From Gordonia jinghuaiqii (GTDB lineage Bacteria; Actinomycetota; Actinomycetes; Mycobacteriales; Mycobacteriaceae): a DNA stretch of 64,000 bases. A program made the position numbers and the translations under genes. Location of the stretch: contig NZ_CP059491.1 in assembly GCF_014041935.1 (NCBI RefSeq), forward strand, positions 1,612,001 to 1,676,000. Reading direction: 5' to 3'. Positions 15,916-24,344 of the stretch are shown in pieces (within the stretch, counting starts at the first letter, position 1; each line of letters opens with the position of its first letter). The notes below the pieces were generated by a model, which saw only the letters and a program-made list of their open reading frames with translations, had not been told where the DNA came from and searched no databases.

Positions 15916-16974
15916 ATGGCTCGACCGTCGCGCGTGGCGCTGGCTCTGGGAAGTGGTGGGGCCCGCGGTTACGCGCACATCGGTGTGATCGCGGAGCTCG
16001 AGGCCCGCGGATTCGAGATCGTCACGGTCGCCGGATCGTCGATGGGCGCGCTCGTCGGAGGCCTGTACTGCGCGGGAAAGCTCGACGACTACGTCGACTG
16101 GATCTCCGGTCTCAGCCAGCTCGATGTGGTGCGGCTGCTCGACGTCTCACTCAGCAAACCCGGTGTCATCGGTGCCGAACGCATCCTGTTGCGTGTGCGG
16201 GAGATCCTCGGCGACACCGCGATCGAGGACCTGCCCATCCCGTTCACCGCGGTCGCCACCGACCTCAACGCCGGCCGTGCCGTGTGGTTCGGCCGCGGCA
16301 ACCTCGCTGACGCCCTGCGCGCGTCGATCGCGATCCCGGGCGTGATCAGCCCACACGAGTTCGGCGGCCGGCTGCTCGCCGACGGCGGCATCCTCGATCC
16401 GCTGCCCGTCGCGCCCACCTCGACCGTCCCGAGCGATGTGACGATCGGCGTGGTCCTGGGCTCCGACGGCGGTCCCGAGGCCGGTGCGGTCCACCAGCCC
16501 AAGTCCAAGGGGCTGCTGCGCCGCAATGTCGCGCCCATCCTCGACAACGAGTTCGTGCGGTCGATGCGGGACCGACTCGGCTCCGAGATGCCTCCGGGTG
16601 AGGTCGGCCACGACACCGAACCCGCACCGGACACCACCGAGGTCCCCGAAACCGGCGATGTGGCCGGGGCGGCCGCCGCCCAGGCGGGCGGAGCCGTCGC
16701 GGTCGACACCGCAGCCGTGCGGGCCTCCGGCGCGCTCGCCGAAACCTCCGGCGAACCCAACAGGATGGGACGCGTCGAGGTGCTGAGCCGATCGCTCGAC
16801 ATCATGCAGGAGGCGCTGACGCGCTATCAGGTCGCCGGTTATCCGCCCGACGTGCTGATCCGGGTACCCCGCCGGACCGTGCGCACCCTGGACTTCCACA
16901 AGGCATCGGAGATGATCGAGCTCGGACGTGCCCTGACCGCCAAAGCCCTCGACGATCTGCCCGAGATGCCGTGA
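15916..16974 (+). CDS. Patatin-like phospholipase (RssA/NTE type)
   Basis: 352-residue serine lipid acyl hydrolase. The oxyanion-hole loop GSGGARGYAH (about 12-21), nucleophile elbow GSSMG (Ser about 41) and second catalytic residue in DGG (about 156-158, LLADGGILDPLPV) are all present. A Cys/Ser-Asp dyad mechanism is thus expected on phospholipid or lysophospholipid acyl esters. A Pro/Ala/Glu-rich insertion around residues 230-275 interrupts the fold before a conserved C-terminal helix region. It overlaps the MFS gene by GTGA, so the two are probably co-translated. The physiological substrate is unknown. Confidence 0.9.
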   Translation: MARPSRVALALGSGGARGYAHIGVIAELEARGFEIVTVAGSSMGALVGGLYCAGKLDDYVDWISGLSQLDVVRLLDVSLSKPGVIGAERILLRVREILGDTAIEDLPIPFTAVATDLNAGRAVWFGRGNLADALRASIAIPGVISPHEFGGRLLADGGILDPLPVAPTSTVPSDVTIGVVLGSDGGPEAGAVHQPKSKGLLRRNVAPILDNEFVRSMRDRLGSEMPPGEVGHDTEPAPDTTEVPETGDVAGAAAAQAGGAVAVDTAAVRASGALAETSGEPNRMGRVEVLSRSLDIMQEALTRYQVAGYPPDVLIRVPRRTVRTLDFHKASEMIELGRALTAKALDDLPEMP

Positions 16975-18224
16975 GACAGATACCCCGCGGCATCTGGGTG
17001 CTGCTGTCGGCCAACGTCGTCATCGCACTCGGATACGGATTCATCGCACCCGCGCTGCCGACCTTCGCCCGCAACTTCAACGTCTCCTTCACCGCGGCCA
17101 CCGCCGTGGTGTCGGCGTTCGCCGTGATGCGCCTGATGTTCGCGCCGGCGACCGGGCGTCTGGTCACCGCATTCGGCGAACGGCGGATCTACCTGACCGG
17201 CCTGCTGATAGTCGCGGCCAGCACGCTGGCGTGCGCGTTCGCCCAAACCTATTGGCAGTTGCTCGTTTTCCGTGGTCTCGGCGGCATCGGGTCGACGATG
17301 TTCAGCATCTCGGCGATGGCACTGCTGATCCGCATGGCGCCCAGCGACATCCGCGGCAAGGTCTCGGGTTTCTTCTCGGCCGGCTTCCTCATCGGCAGTA
17401 TCACCGGACCGCTGATCGGTGCGGCGCTCGTCGAATTCGGGCTGCGCGTGCCGTTCGTGGTGTACGCGGTCGCGCTGCTCGTCGCGTCGACGGTGGTGGC
17501 CACACAGCTGCGCGAGGTGATCGCCCCCGATCAGACGGAGGGCCCCACGGGCGGTCTGATCGGCTTCCGGACCGCCATGCGCGACAGCGCCTACCGAGCG
17601 ATCCTGGCGTCGAACTTCACCCAGGGGTGGGCGTCGATGGGGGTGCGTGTCGCGGTGGTGCCGTTGTTCATCACCGAGAGTCTCGGTGCCGGTGCGGGTA
17701 TGGCCGGGATCGTGCTGGCGGTCTATGCGGCGGGCAACGTGCTGGCGATCCTGGTCGCGGGCAGGCTGTCCGACCGTTTCGGACGACGCCCCATCATGCT
17801 GCCGGGACTCGTGATCACCGTGGTCGCGACCGTCGCGCTCGGGTTCTCTCCCAACGTCGGTGTCGCCCTCGGTCTGTCGGTGCTCGCCGGTGTCGGCTCC
17901 GGCCTGTTCGCCCCCACGCATCAGGCCGCACTCGCCGACGTTCTCGGTAACCGGCAGCAGGGCGGATCGGCGCTCGCCGCCTACGGCATGTCGTCGGATC
18001 TCGGTGCGGTCACCGGGCCCGTCGTCGTCGGATTCGTGGCCGACCGGATCGGTTTCGGTCCGGCCTTCGTGTTGACCGGTGTGGTCGCCGCCGTCGCGCT
18101 GGGCATGTGGCTGTTCGCGCGGGAGACCGCACCGGTGGTCGTCGGGAACGGTCCCACCATGACCCCGGCGCCGACACGGAAGGTCGATGAGATGTCCGAC
18201 GGCGACGAAACGAATTACGGTTGA
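16971..18224 (+). CDS. MFS transporter
   Basis: 417-residue major facilitator protein with twelve predicted helices. The loop between helices 2 and 3 has FAPATGRLVTAFGERRIYL. The corresponding motif in the second half, GRLSDRFGRRPIMLPG, is the canonical MFS signature with GxxxDRxGRR. A helix-5-like PxxGP stretch (GSITGPLIGAAL) fits drug/proton antiporters of the DHA1 type. It begins with GTG 16971, overlapping the patatin stop (GTGA). Substrate cannot be assigned, and multidrug or metabolite export is the usual role. The promoter of arcA appears to lie inside its last codons. Confidence 0.9.
   Translation: MRQIPRGIWVLLSANVVIALGYGFIAPALPTFARNFNVSFTAATAVVSAFAVMRLMFAPATGRLVTAFGERRIYLTGLLIVAASTLACAFAQTYWQLLVFRGLGGIGSTMFSISAMALLIRMAPSDIRGKVSGFFSAGFLIGSITGPLIGAALVEFGLRVPFVVYAVALLVASTVVATQLREVIAPDQTEGPTGGLIGFRTAMRDSAYRAILASNFTQGWASMGVRVAVVPLFITESLGAGAGMAGIVLAVYAAGNVLAILVAGRLSDRFGRRPIMLPGLVITVVATVALGFSPNVGVALGLSVLAGVGSGLFAPTHQAALADVLGNRQQGGSALAAYGMSSDLGAVTGPVVVGFVADRIGFGPAFVLTGVVAAVALGMWLFARETAPVVVGNGPTMTPAPTRKVDEMSDGDETNYG
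18216..18221 (+). promoter_or_regulatory. -10 hexamer TACGGT for leaderless arcA
   Basis: TACGGT, 6 nt, ATG 18228. The hexamer lies in the final codons of the MFS gene. Confidence 0.45.
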
Positions 18225-18227
18225 GCG

Positions 18228-19490
18228 ATGACGGGTGAAGGGCTGACGGGCCCGGCGCATACGCCAGATGAGCAGGGGTATGCCCTCGGAGCCAACTCCG
18301 AGGTCGGCGCTCTGCGCGCGGTGATGCTGCACCGTCCCGGCGACGAACTGCGGCGGCTGACCCCGCGCAACAGCGACCAGCTGCTGTTCGACGGCCTGCC
18401 GTGGGTGGGCCGGGCGCAGGAGGAACACGATGCGTTCGCCGAGGTGCTGCGTGACCGCGGCGTCGACGTCTATCTGCTGGGTGATCTCCTCGCCGAGACC
18501 ATCGCCCACAGCGGCGCCGCCCGCATCCAGGGCATCGCCGCAGCGGTGAGCGCACGCCGCCTCGGGCCGCACCTCGCCGAGGACCTCGCCACGCATCTTC
18601 GCGGACTCGCCGCCGCCGACCTCGCGTATGTACTGATGGCGGGGATGACCTTCGACGAGTTGCCGATCACGCCGTCCGCGGAGCGGTCGTCGCTGGTGCG
18701 CCGCATGCACCACGGCCCGGAGTTCGCGATCGAGCCGCTGCCCAATCTGCTGTTCACCCGCGACAGTTCGTTCTGGATCGGCGCGCGGTTCGCGATCACC
18801 TCACTCGCGCTGCCCGCCCGTACGCGTGAGACCTCGCTCACCGACCTGATCTACGCGCACCACCCACGGTTCACCGGCGCCCGCCGCGCCTACGAGTCGC
18901 AGGTCGCACCGGTCGAAGGCGGCGATGTGTTGCTGCTCGCGCCGGGGGTCGTGGCGGTCGGGGTGGGGGAGCGCACCACACCCGCCGGCGCGGAAGCATT
19001 GGCACGCAGCCTCTTCGAGGACCACCTCGCGCACACCGTGCTGGCGGTGCCGATCCAGCAGGCGCGGGCGTTCATGCACCTCGACACCGTCTGCACGATG
19101 GTCGACACCGATGCCGTGGTGATGTATCCCAACATCCGTGACTCGATGTCGGCGTTCACACTGGCGCACGATGCCGCCACCGACACCGTGAAGGTCTCGG
19201 GCGAGAGACCTTTCCTCGACGCCGCGGCGGAGGCCATGGGGATCGACAAGCTGCGGGTCATCGACACCGGTCTCGACCCGGTGACCGCCGAACGTGAACA
19301 GTGGGACGACGGCAACAACACGCTGGCGCTCGCGCCGGGCGTCGTGGTGTCCTACAACCGGAACGTGGAAACCAATCGGCGACTGCGCGATTCGGGCGTC
19401 GAGGTCATCGAGATCGAGGGCCGGGAACTCGGTTCGGGACGTGGTGGGCCGCGGTGCATGTCTTGTCCGCTGGCGCGAGAGTTGTTGTGA
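18228..19490 (+). CDS. arcA: Arginine deiminase
   Basis: Hydrolyses L-arginine to L-citrulline and ammonia. The 420-residue product has the guanidino-group-modifying fold signatures: [13 protein letters not shown] (substrate Asp region, about 165-177), [10 protein letters not shown] (catalytic His, about 284-293) and the nucleophile Cys in [15 protein letters not shown] at the extreme C-terminus. Ornithine transcarbamylase (arcB) and carbamate kinase (arcC) of the classical pathway are not adjacent, as in M. tuberculosis, where arcA (Rv1001) also stands alone beside pmt. The role here may be nitrogen release or acid buffering rather than ATP formation. A GntR regulator gene follows 10 nt downstream and could control it. 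Confidence 0.95.
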   Translation: MTGEGLTGPAHTPDEQGYALGANSEVGALRAVMLHRPGDELRRLTPRNSDQLLFDGLPWVGRAQEEHDAFAEVLRDRGVDVYLLGDLLAETIAHSGAARIQGIAAAVSARRLGPHLAEDLATHLRGLAAADLAYVLMAGMTFDELPITPSAERSSLVRRMHHGPEFAIEPLPNLLFTRDSSFWIGARFAITSLALPARTRETSLTDLIYAHHPRFTGARRAYESQVAPVEGGDVLLLAPGVVAVGVGERTTPAGAEALARSLFEDHLAHTVLAVPIQQARAFMHLDTVCTMVDTDAVVMYPNIRDSMSAFTLAHDAATDTVKVSGERPFLDAAAEAMGIDKLRVIDTGLDPVTAEREQWDDGNNTLALAPGVVVSYNRNVETNRRLRDSGVEVIEIEGRELGSGRGGPRCMSCPLARELL

Positions 19491-19500
19491 GAGGCGAATC

Positions 19501-19896
19501 ATGAGTCCAGCAGACAGCGCGCACGGTGCCGGGCTCGGATCACTGCACATCGATGCCGCCTCGGACCGCCCGCCGTACGAACAGGTTCGGGTCGGCATCA
19601 TCGATCTGATCGCCGACGGCACGTTGCTCGTCGGCGAGCGGTTGCCGACCGTGCGCGCTCTCGCGACGCAGCTGGGTGTGGCCGCCAACACCGTCGCACG
19701 CAGCTACCGCGAACTCGAGGCCGCCGGGGTGATCGAGACGCGCGGACGCATGGGATCGTTCATCAAGGCCGGACGCAACGACGCGCTCGACGCCGGTTTC
19801 GCCGCCGCAACCACGTTCGTGGAAACCGCACGTGAGCTGGGGTTGGACGACCAGGTCATCGTCGAGATGGTGACACGCGCCCTGGGCCGAACTTGA
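19501..19896 (+). CDS. GntR-family regulator, YtrA subfamily
   Basis: 131-residue DNA-binding protein consisting of a GntR winged helix (about residues 25-92) and a short helical tail. The helix-turn-helix reads LPTVRALATQLGVAANTVARSYREL, in two adjacent helices, followed by the wing VIETRGRMGSFIK. The lack of a large effector domain is the hallmark of the YtrA subfamily. These often control adjacent transporter genes and sit in the same operon. It is only 10 nt after arcA (with a GAGAGG ribosome-binding site) and 31 nt before the BCCT transporter. Either neighbour may be its target, and no operator could be confirmed. Confidence 0.9.
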   Translation: MSPADSAHGAGLGSLHIDAASDRPPYEQVRVGIIDLIADGTLLVGERLPTVRALATQLGVAANTVARSYRELEAAGVIETRGRMGSFIKAGRNDALDAGFAAATTFVETARELGLDDQVIVEMVTRALGRT

Positions 19897-19927
19897 ATAC
19901 CTGAGGCCACGTTGCTTGTCTGGGTGC

Positions 19928-21682
19928 ATGACAAGTGAACAGGATGTGTCTGCACGTCGTGCACGACCAGCCATCGATCCGGTCGTTTTCCTGACCACCG
20001 CGGTATTCGTCATCGCCTTCGTCGTGTGGGGAATCGCGGACAAGGACAGCCTGAACTCGGTCAGCGGCGACGTCCTCGGCTGGATCACCACCAACCTCGG
20101 GTGGTTGTTCATCCTCTCCGCGACGGGTTTCGTGGTGTTCGCGGTGTGCCTGGCGGTGTCGAAGTACGGCCGAATTCCGCTCGGCCGCACCGGTGAGAAG
20201 CCCCAGTTCCGCACCATCAGCTGGATCGCGATGATGTTCAGCGCCGGGATGGGTATCGGGCTGATGTTCTTCGGTGCCTACGAGCCGCTGTTCCACTTCG
20301 TCAGCCCGCCACCCGAAGTGGGCCCCGACGACATCCGTGCGGCGATGGCGACCACGATGTTCCACTGGGGTTTCCACCCGTGGGCGATGTATGCCGTCGT
20401 CGGACTCTCGTTGGCCTACAGCACCTTCCGGCTGGGCCGGACCCAGCTGATGAGCGCGGTCTTCACCCGCCTGCTCGGTCCCCGGGTCGTCAACGGTCCC
20501 GGCGGCAAGGTCATCGACATCCTGGCCATCTTCGCGACCCTGTTCGGCACTGTGGCGTCCCTGGGACTCGGCGCGCTTCAGATCGGATCGGGTTTCGACA
20601 CCCTCGGCTGGGTCAACGAGCCGACCAAGATGCTGCTCGTCGCGATCATCGCGATCCTGACAGCGGCGTTCGTCGCCTCGGCGGTGTCGGGTATCGCGCG
20701 CGGTATCCAGTGGTTGTCGAACATCAACATGGTTCTGGCCCTGGTGCTCGCGGTGTTCGTGTTCGTCGTCGGTCCCACGATCTTCATCCTCAACCTGTTG
20801 CCCACCACACTGGGCGCCTATGCCACCGACCTGACCTCCTACGCCGCTCGCTCCGAGGCCACGGTGATCACCGCCGAGGGCCAGAAGTGGCTGGCGGACT
20901 GGACGATCTTCTACTGGGCATGGTGGGTGTCGTGGACGCCGTTCGTCGGATTGTTCCTGGCCAAGATCAGTCGCGGCCGCACCATCCGTGAGTTCGTGGT
21001 CGGCGTGATGGTGGTTCCCACGACGGTGTCGTTGGTCTGGTTCAGCATCTTCGGCGGCACCGCGATCCGCCAGGAGACCGCGGGGACACTCGGTTTCGAC
21101 CCGGCCACGGCAGCCAGTGAGAACACCCTGTTCGAGGTGCTGGAGCACCTCCCATGGACCGGCGTCTCCTCGACGCTCGTGATGATCCTGGTCGCCATCT
21201 TCTTCGTCTCCGGCGCCGACTCGGCGTCGCTGGTGATGGGCACGCTCTCGCAACGCGGCGTCGAGCATCCCTCACGGGTGGTGACCATCTTCTGGGGTTC
21301 GCTGACCGGCGTCGTCGCGGCGTTGCTGCTCGCGATCAGCGGTGACGACGCTCTGGACGGCATCAAGACGATGGCCATCATCGCGGCGCTGCCGTTCGTC
21401 GTGGTGATGATCGGCATGTGTGTGTCGCTCTACATCGACCTGCGACACGACCCGCTCATCGTCTCCCGCCACGTCCTGTCGGCCCGCGTCGACGAGCACG
21501 TGCTCGAGCAGGCGAAGGCGATCGCCTCCGGTGAGCTCGAGTCCTTCGACGCCGATGCCGTGCGTCACCTGGAGCGGATCGACCCCGACTACGTCGATCA
21601 GGCGAACGGGGCGGGGGAGTCCGGCGACTCCGCAGCGACGGGCACCACCGACAGCGGGCAGACGACCGGCCCTCGCCTCTAG
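19928..21682 (+). CDS. BCCT-family betaine/carnitine/choline transporter
   Basis: 584-residue Na+- or H+-coupled importer for quaternary ammonium osmolytes. Twelve hydrophobic helices are visible with the family core, including SAGMGIGLMFFGAYEPLFH (Gly-rich unwound helix) and the aromatic box region FYWAWWVSWTPFVGLFLAKI. VFFVSGADSASLVMG-type serine-rich segments follow. The C-terminal ~80 residues (from about 505) are charged and probably cytoplasmic, as in osmosensing BetP-like members. Glycine betaine uptake for osmoprotection is the best guess. ATG 19928 is preferred over a TTG 12 nt upstream. The gene ends at a bidirectional terminator shared with pmt. Confidence 0.92.
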   Translation: MTSEQDVSARRARPAIDPVVFLTTAVFVIAFVVWGIADKDSLNSVSGDVLGWITTNLGWLFILSATGFVVFAVCLAVSKYGRIPLGRTGEKPQFRTISWIAMMFSAGMGIGLMFFGAYEPLFHFVSPPPEVGPDDIRAAMATTMFHWGFHPWAMYAVVGLSLAYSTFRLGRTQLMSAVFTRLLGPRVVNGPGGKVIDILAIFATLFGTVASLGLGALQIGSGFDTLGWVNEPTKMLLVAIIAILTAAFVASAVSGIARGIQWLSNINMVLALVLAVFVFVVGPTIFILNLLPTTLGAYATDLTSYAARSEATVITAEGQKWLADWTIFYWAWWVSWTPFVGLFLAKISRGRTIREFVVGVMVVPTTVSLVWFSIFGGTAIRQETAGTLGFDPATAASENTLFEVLEHLPWTGVSSTLVMILVAIFFVSGADSASLVMGTLSQRGVEHPSRVVTIFWGSLTGVVAALLLAISGDDALDGIKTMAIIAALPFVVVMIGMCVSLYIDLRHDPLIVSRHVLSARVDEHVLEQAKAIASGELESFDADAVRHLERIDPDYVDQANGAGESGDSAATGTTDSGQTTGPRL

Positions 21683-21687
21683 TTCTC

Positions 21688-21719
21688 GCTGACCGGGTCG
21701 CGGTGTGGGCCCGGTCAGC
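21688..21719. terminator. Bidirectional terminator hairpin between BCCT gene and pmt
   Basis: Perfect 10-bp stem, GCTGACCGGG (21688-21697) and CCCGGTCAGC (21710-21719), with a 12-nt loop, between two convergent genes. It lacks a U-tract, as is common in this order. It begins 6 nt after the BCCT stop and overlaps the pmt stop codon. Confidence 0.75.
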
Positions 21720-23298
21720 CCCAGCTGGGAAGCCAGATCTGTTGCCGCCACAGGCCGGGGGAGATCGGGGAGCCGGTCAGGATCGGCCACAGCCACACGA
21801 AGTTGGCGACCACGAGCCCCACGTAGATGGCGACCACCACGATCGCCAGCGCCCGCCGCTCGGGGCGTTCGCGGGCGGTGGCCACCGCCGAACGCAACAG
21901 GTCGCCGCAACACAGGGCGAGCCCCATCACCAGGAACGGGGCCAGCACGGTGGCATAGAAGAAGTACATCTGTCGGTCGAGGGCCAGGAACCACGGCAGG
22001 ATGCCGGCGAGGTATCCGACGAGTACCGCGGCATACCGCCAGTCGCGGCGCACGATCCACGACCACAGTCCCCACAGCAGCATCGGCAGCGACAACCACC
22101 ACAGGGCGGGGGAACCGATGAGCATCTGCGCGCGGACACATTCACCCGCGCCGCACTGATCGGGGCCGTTCTCCAATGCGTAGAGCATCGGTCGCAGACT
22201 CATCGGCCACGTCCACGGTTTCGATTCCCAGGGATGCTGGTTGCCCGCCGAATTGGTCAGTCCCGAATGGAATTCGAGGATTCCCGACTCGTAGTACCAC
22301 AGCGACCGCCACGCTCCCGGCACCCAGGCGAACGGTCCGCCGGTGCCGATCGAGTTGCCCACCTCGTAGCGGTAGACGGCGGTCTCGCTGTTGAACCACG
22401 GGATGTAGGTGAGGAAATAGATCACCACCGGCATCACCGCGAGGCTTGCGCCCGCCGGTATGACGTCGCGGACGACGGTGCCCACCCATGGTCGCCGGAC
22501 GTGGAACGCGCGCCGCGCCGCGACGTCGAACCCGATGGCCAGCGCCGTGAAGAAGATGACGTAGTAGACGCCCGACCATTTGGTGCCGCAGTTCAGCCCG
22601 AGCATCACACCGGCGGTGAAGCGGTACCAGCGGAACCCCATCCGCGGGCCGAACGGGCTGTCGTCGATACGGCCTTCGAGGTACACGCGATACATGCGTT
22701 CGCGCACCTGATCGCGGTCGGCGATCAGCGCGGCGAAGGAGGCGACGATGAACAGCGTCTGGAAGATGTCGAGCATGCCCATCCGGGACTGCACGAACAG
22801 CACGCCGTCGCAGATCGCGAAGACACCGGCGATGGCGCCGACCAGCGTCGACCGGGTGAGTCGGCGCACCACGCAATAGATCAGCACGACGATGATCACG
22901 CCGGAGATCGCCGGTGCCACGCGCCACCCGAGGGGGCCGTAACCGAAGACCGCTTCCGACGCGGCGAGCATCCACTTGCCGACCGGCGGATGAACGACCA
23001 GGCCGTACGCCGGATTGTCCTCGATCCAGTTGCCGCCGGTCAGCAACTGCCAGGCCTGCGGCACATAGTGCTTCTCGTCGAAGACGGGTGTGCCCTTGTC
23101 GGTGGGGTGGCTCAGATTCCAGAACCGGGTGAGGCTCGCGATGAGGGCGATGACGACGCCGACCACGAGTCCGCGTCCGCGGTCCGGCGCACCGAACAGG
23201 GGCGTGGGGATCTCCGGGCCGAGACGCGGCGGAGGGCCTGTCCGGGAGGCTTCCACACCGGCTGGCACGTGGGTGTCGCGCGCGGCGGTGATGGTCAC
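21715..23298 (-). CDS. pmt: Dolichyl-phosphate-mannose--protein mannosyltransferase (polyprenol-dependent)
   Basis: GT39-family membrane enzyme that transfers mannose from polyprenyl-phospho-mannose to Ser/Thr of secreted proteins on the outer face of the membrane. The ~527-residue product has ten or more helices. The first extracytoplasmic loop holds the catalytic acid pair in PVFDEKHYVPQAW, and AYGLVVHPPVGKW follows. It corresponds to Rv1002c of M. tuberculosis and sits between arcA and rsmI as there. Two GTG starts are possible (23304 and 23298). The second is chosen because TAGGAT lies exactly 7 nt before it, fitting a leaderless message. The gene faces rsmI with only a ~30-bp shared promoter region. 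Confidence 0.93.
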   Translation of the reverse strand: MTITAARDTHVPAGVEASRTGPPPRLGPEIPTPLFGAPDRGRGLVVGVVIALIASLTRFWNLSHPTDKGTPVFDEKHYVPQAWQLLTGGNWIEDNPAYGLVVHPPVGKWMLAASEAVFGYGPLGWRVAPAISGVIIVVLIYCVVRRLTRSTLVGAIAGVFAICDGVLFVQSRMGMLDIFQTLFIVASFAALIADRDQVRERMYRVYLEGRIDDSPFGPRMGFRWYRFTAGVMLGLNCGTKWSGVYYVIFFTALAIGFDVAARRAFHVRRPWVGTVVRDVIPAGASLAVMPVVIYFLTYIPWFNSETAVYRYEVGNSIGTGGPFAWVPGAWRSLWYYESGILEFHSGLTNSAGNQHPWESKPWTWPMSLRPMLYALENGPDQCGAGECVRAQMLIGSPALWWLSLPMLLWGLWSWIVRRDWRYAAVLVGYLAGILPWFLALDRQMYFFYATVLAPFLVMGLALCCGDLLRSAVATARERPERRALAIVVVAIYVGLVVANFVWLWPILTGSPISPGLWRQQIWLPSWG

Positions 23299-23305
23299 CC
23301 GCACG

Positions 23306-23328
23306 ATCCTAATGGTCCCTCGTAAGCT
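23306..23328. promoter_or_regulatory. Overlapping divergent leaderless promoters for pmt and rsmI
   Basis: On the minus strand TAGGAT (23311-23306) precedes the pmt GTG at 23298 by 7 nt. On the plus strand TAAGCT (23323-23328) precedes the rsmI ATG at 23337 by 8 nt. The two -10 elements are only 11 bp apart, so each -35 must lie within or beyond the other promoter. Confidence 0.6.
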
Positions 23329-23336
23329 GGCTGTCG

Positions 23337-24344
23337 ATGAATGCCGCCCAGTCCGAGACGCCCCTGGTTCCTGTGGACCCCGAGCCGGAAGCCCCCGAGC
23401 CGGGAGCCCCCGAGCCTGCAGTTGAGCCGGGAGCCGCCGAGCCTGCAGTTGACCCGGGAGCCGCCGAGCCGGAAGTCGACCCCGAACCCGCCGGCGACGG
23501 CACCACCGGCAAGCTCGTGCTGGCCGCCACGCCGATGGGGCAGGTCGACGACGCGTCGCCCCGGCTTCGGTCGGCGTTGCGGACCGCCGACATCGTCGCC
23601 GCCGAGGACACCCGTCGGACCCGCGCGCTCGCGTCGGCGCTGGGCGTGGAGATCGGCGGCCGCGTCGTCAGCTACTACGACCAGGTCGAGGCGGCGCGCA
23701 CGCCGGGCCTGGTGAGCGCGATCGCCGGCGGCGAGACCGTACTGCTCGTCACCGACGCGGGCATGCCGTCGGTCAGCGATCCCGGCTATCGGATCGTCGT
23801 GGCCTGCGCGGAGGCCGGTTTGCCGGTGACGGTGCTGCCCGGACCGTCCGCGGTGACAACGGCTCTCGCGGTGTCGGCCCTGCCGTCGGAACGGTTCTGC
23901 TTCGAAGGTTTCGCTCCCCGCAAACCGGGGGCGCGGGCGGAATGGCTGCGGGAACTGCTCCATCAGCCGCGCACTGCCGTGTTCTTCGAGTCGCCGCACC
24001 GGATCGCCGACACCCTCGCCGCGGCCGCGGAGATTCTCGGCGCGGACCGGCGTGCGGCGGTGTGCCGGGAGATGACCAAGACCTACGAGGAGGTTCGACG
24101 CGGCGGGCTGGCCGAACTGGCCGACTGGGCCGCCGGCGGGGTCCGGGGCGAGATCACCGTCGTGATCGCGGGCGCCGTCGCCGCCGAACCCGACATCGAC
24201 GAACTCGCCGATCGCGCGGAGGCGCTCGTGGCCGACGGGATGCGGCTCAAGGATGCCTGCGCCGAGGTCACACAGGGTTCCGGTGCCTCGCGGCGCGACG
24301 TCTACCAGTCGGTGCTCGATAGACGTCGAGCTGATCAGCAGTGA
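23337..24344 (+). CDS. rsmI: 16S rRNA (cytidine1402-2'-O)-methyltransferase
   Basis: SAM-dependent tetrapyrrole-methylase-fold enzyme that 2'-O-methylates C1402 in the ribosomal decoding centre. Conserved blocks are ATPMGQVDDASPRLRSAL, VAAEDTRRTRAL, LVTDAGMPSVSDPGYRIV and VLPGPSAVTTALAVSALP, with FCFEGFAPRKPGAR near the middle. It has an unusual N-terminal extension of ~55 residues rich in Pro, Glu and Ala, encoded in part by three 27-bp repeats and absent from typical RsmI. Whether translation really starts at ATG 23337 or inside this extension is open, but the leaderless promoter spacing supports 23337. Its 3' end overlaps the convergent GAF regulator gene by 77 nt. Confidence 0.93.
   Translation: MNAAQSETPLVPVDPEPEAPEPGAPEPAVEPGAAEPAVDPGAAEPEVDPEPAGDGTTGKLVLAATPMGQVDDASPRLRSALRTADIVAAEDTRRTRALASALGVEIGGRVVSYYDQVEAARTPGLVSAIAGGETVLLVTDAGMPSVSDPGYRIVVACAEAGLPVTVLPGPSAVTTALAVSALPSERFCFEGFAPRKPGARAEWLRELLHQPRTAVFFESPHRIADTLAAAAEILGADRRAAVCREMTKTYEEVRRGGLAELADWAAGGVRGEITVVIAGAVAAEPDIDELADRAEALVADGMRLKDACAEVTQGSGASRRDVYQSVLDRRRADQQ
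23397..23477 (+). repeat. Three 27-bp tandem repeats in rsmI
   Basis: Three head-to-tail 27-bp units (the first two nearly identical, the third diverged) encode EPGAPEPAV, EPGAAEPAV and DPGAAEPEV in the N-terminal extension. Confidence 0.85.

Noticed and set aside
16839..18713. Long minus-strand open frame (about 620 codons) antisense to the MFS and arcA genes
   Set aside because: Its composition (Arg/Gly/Asp/His-rich, no domain) is that of a GC-rich shadow frame, and the opposite strand encodes clear MFS and arginine deiminase proteins. Similar long shadows over pmt, metG, GH65 and the BCCT gene were dropped for the same reason.
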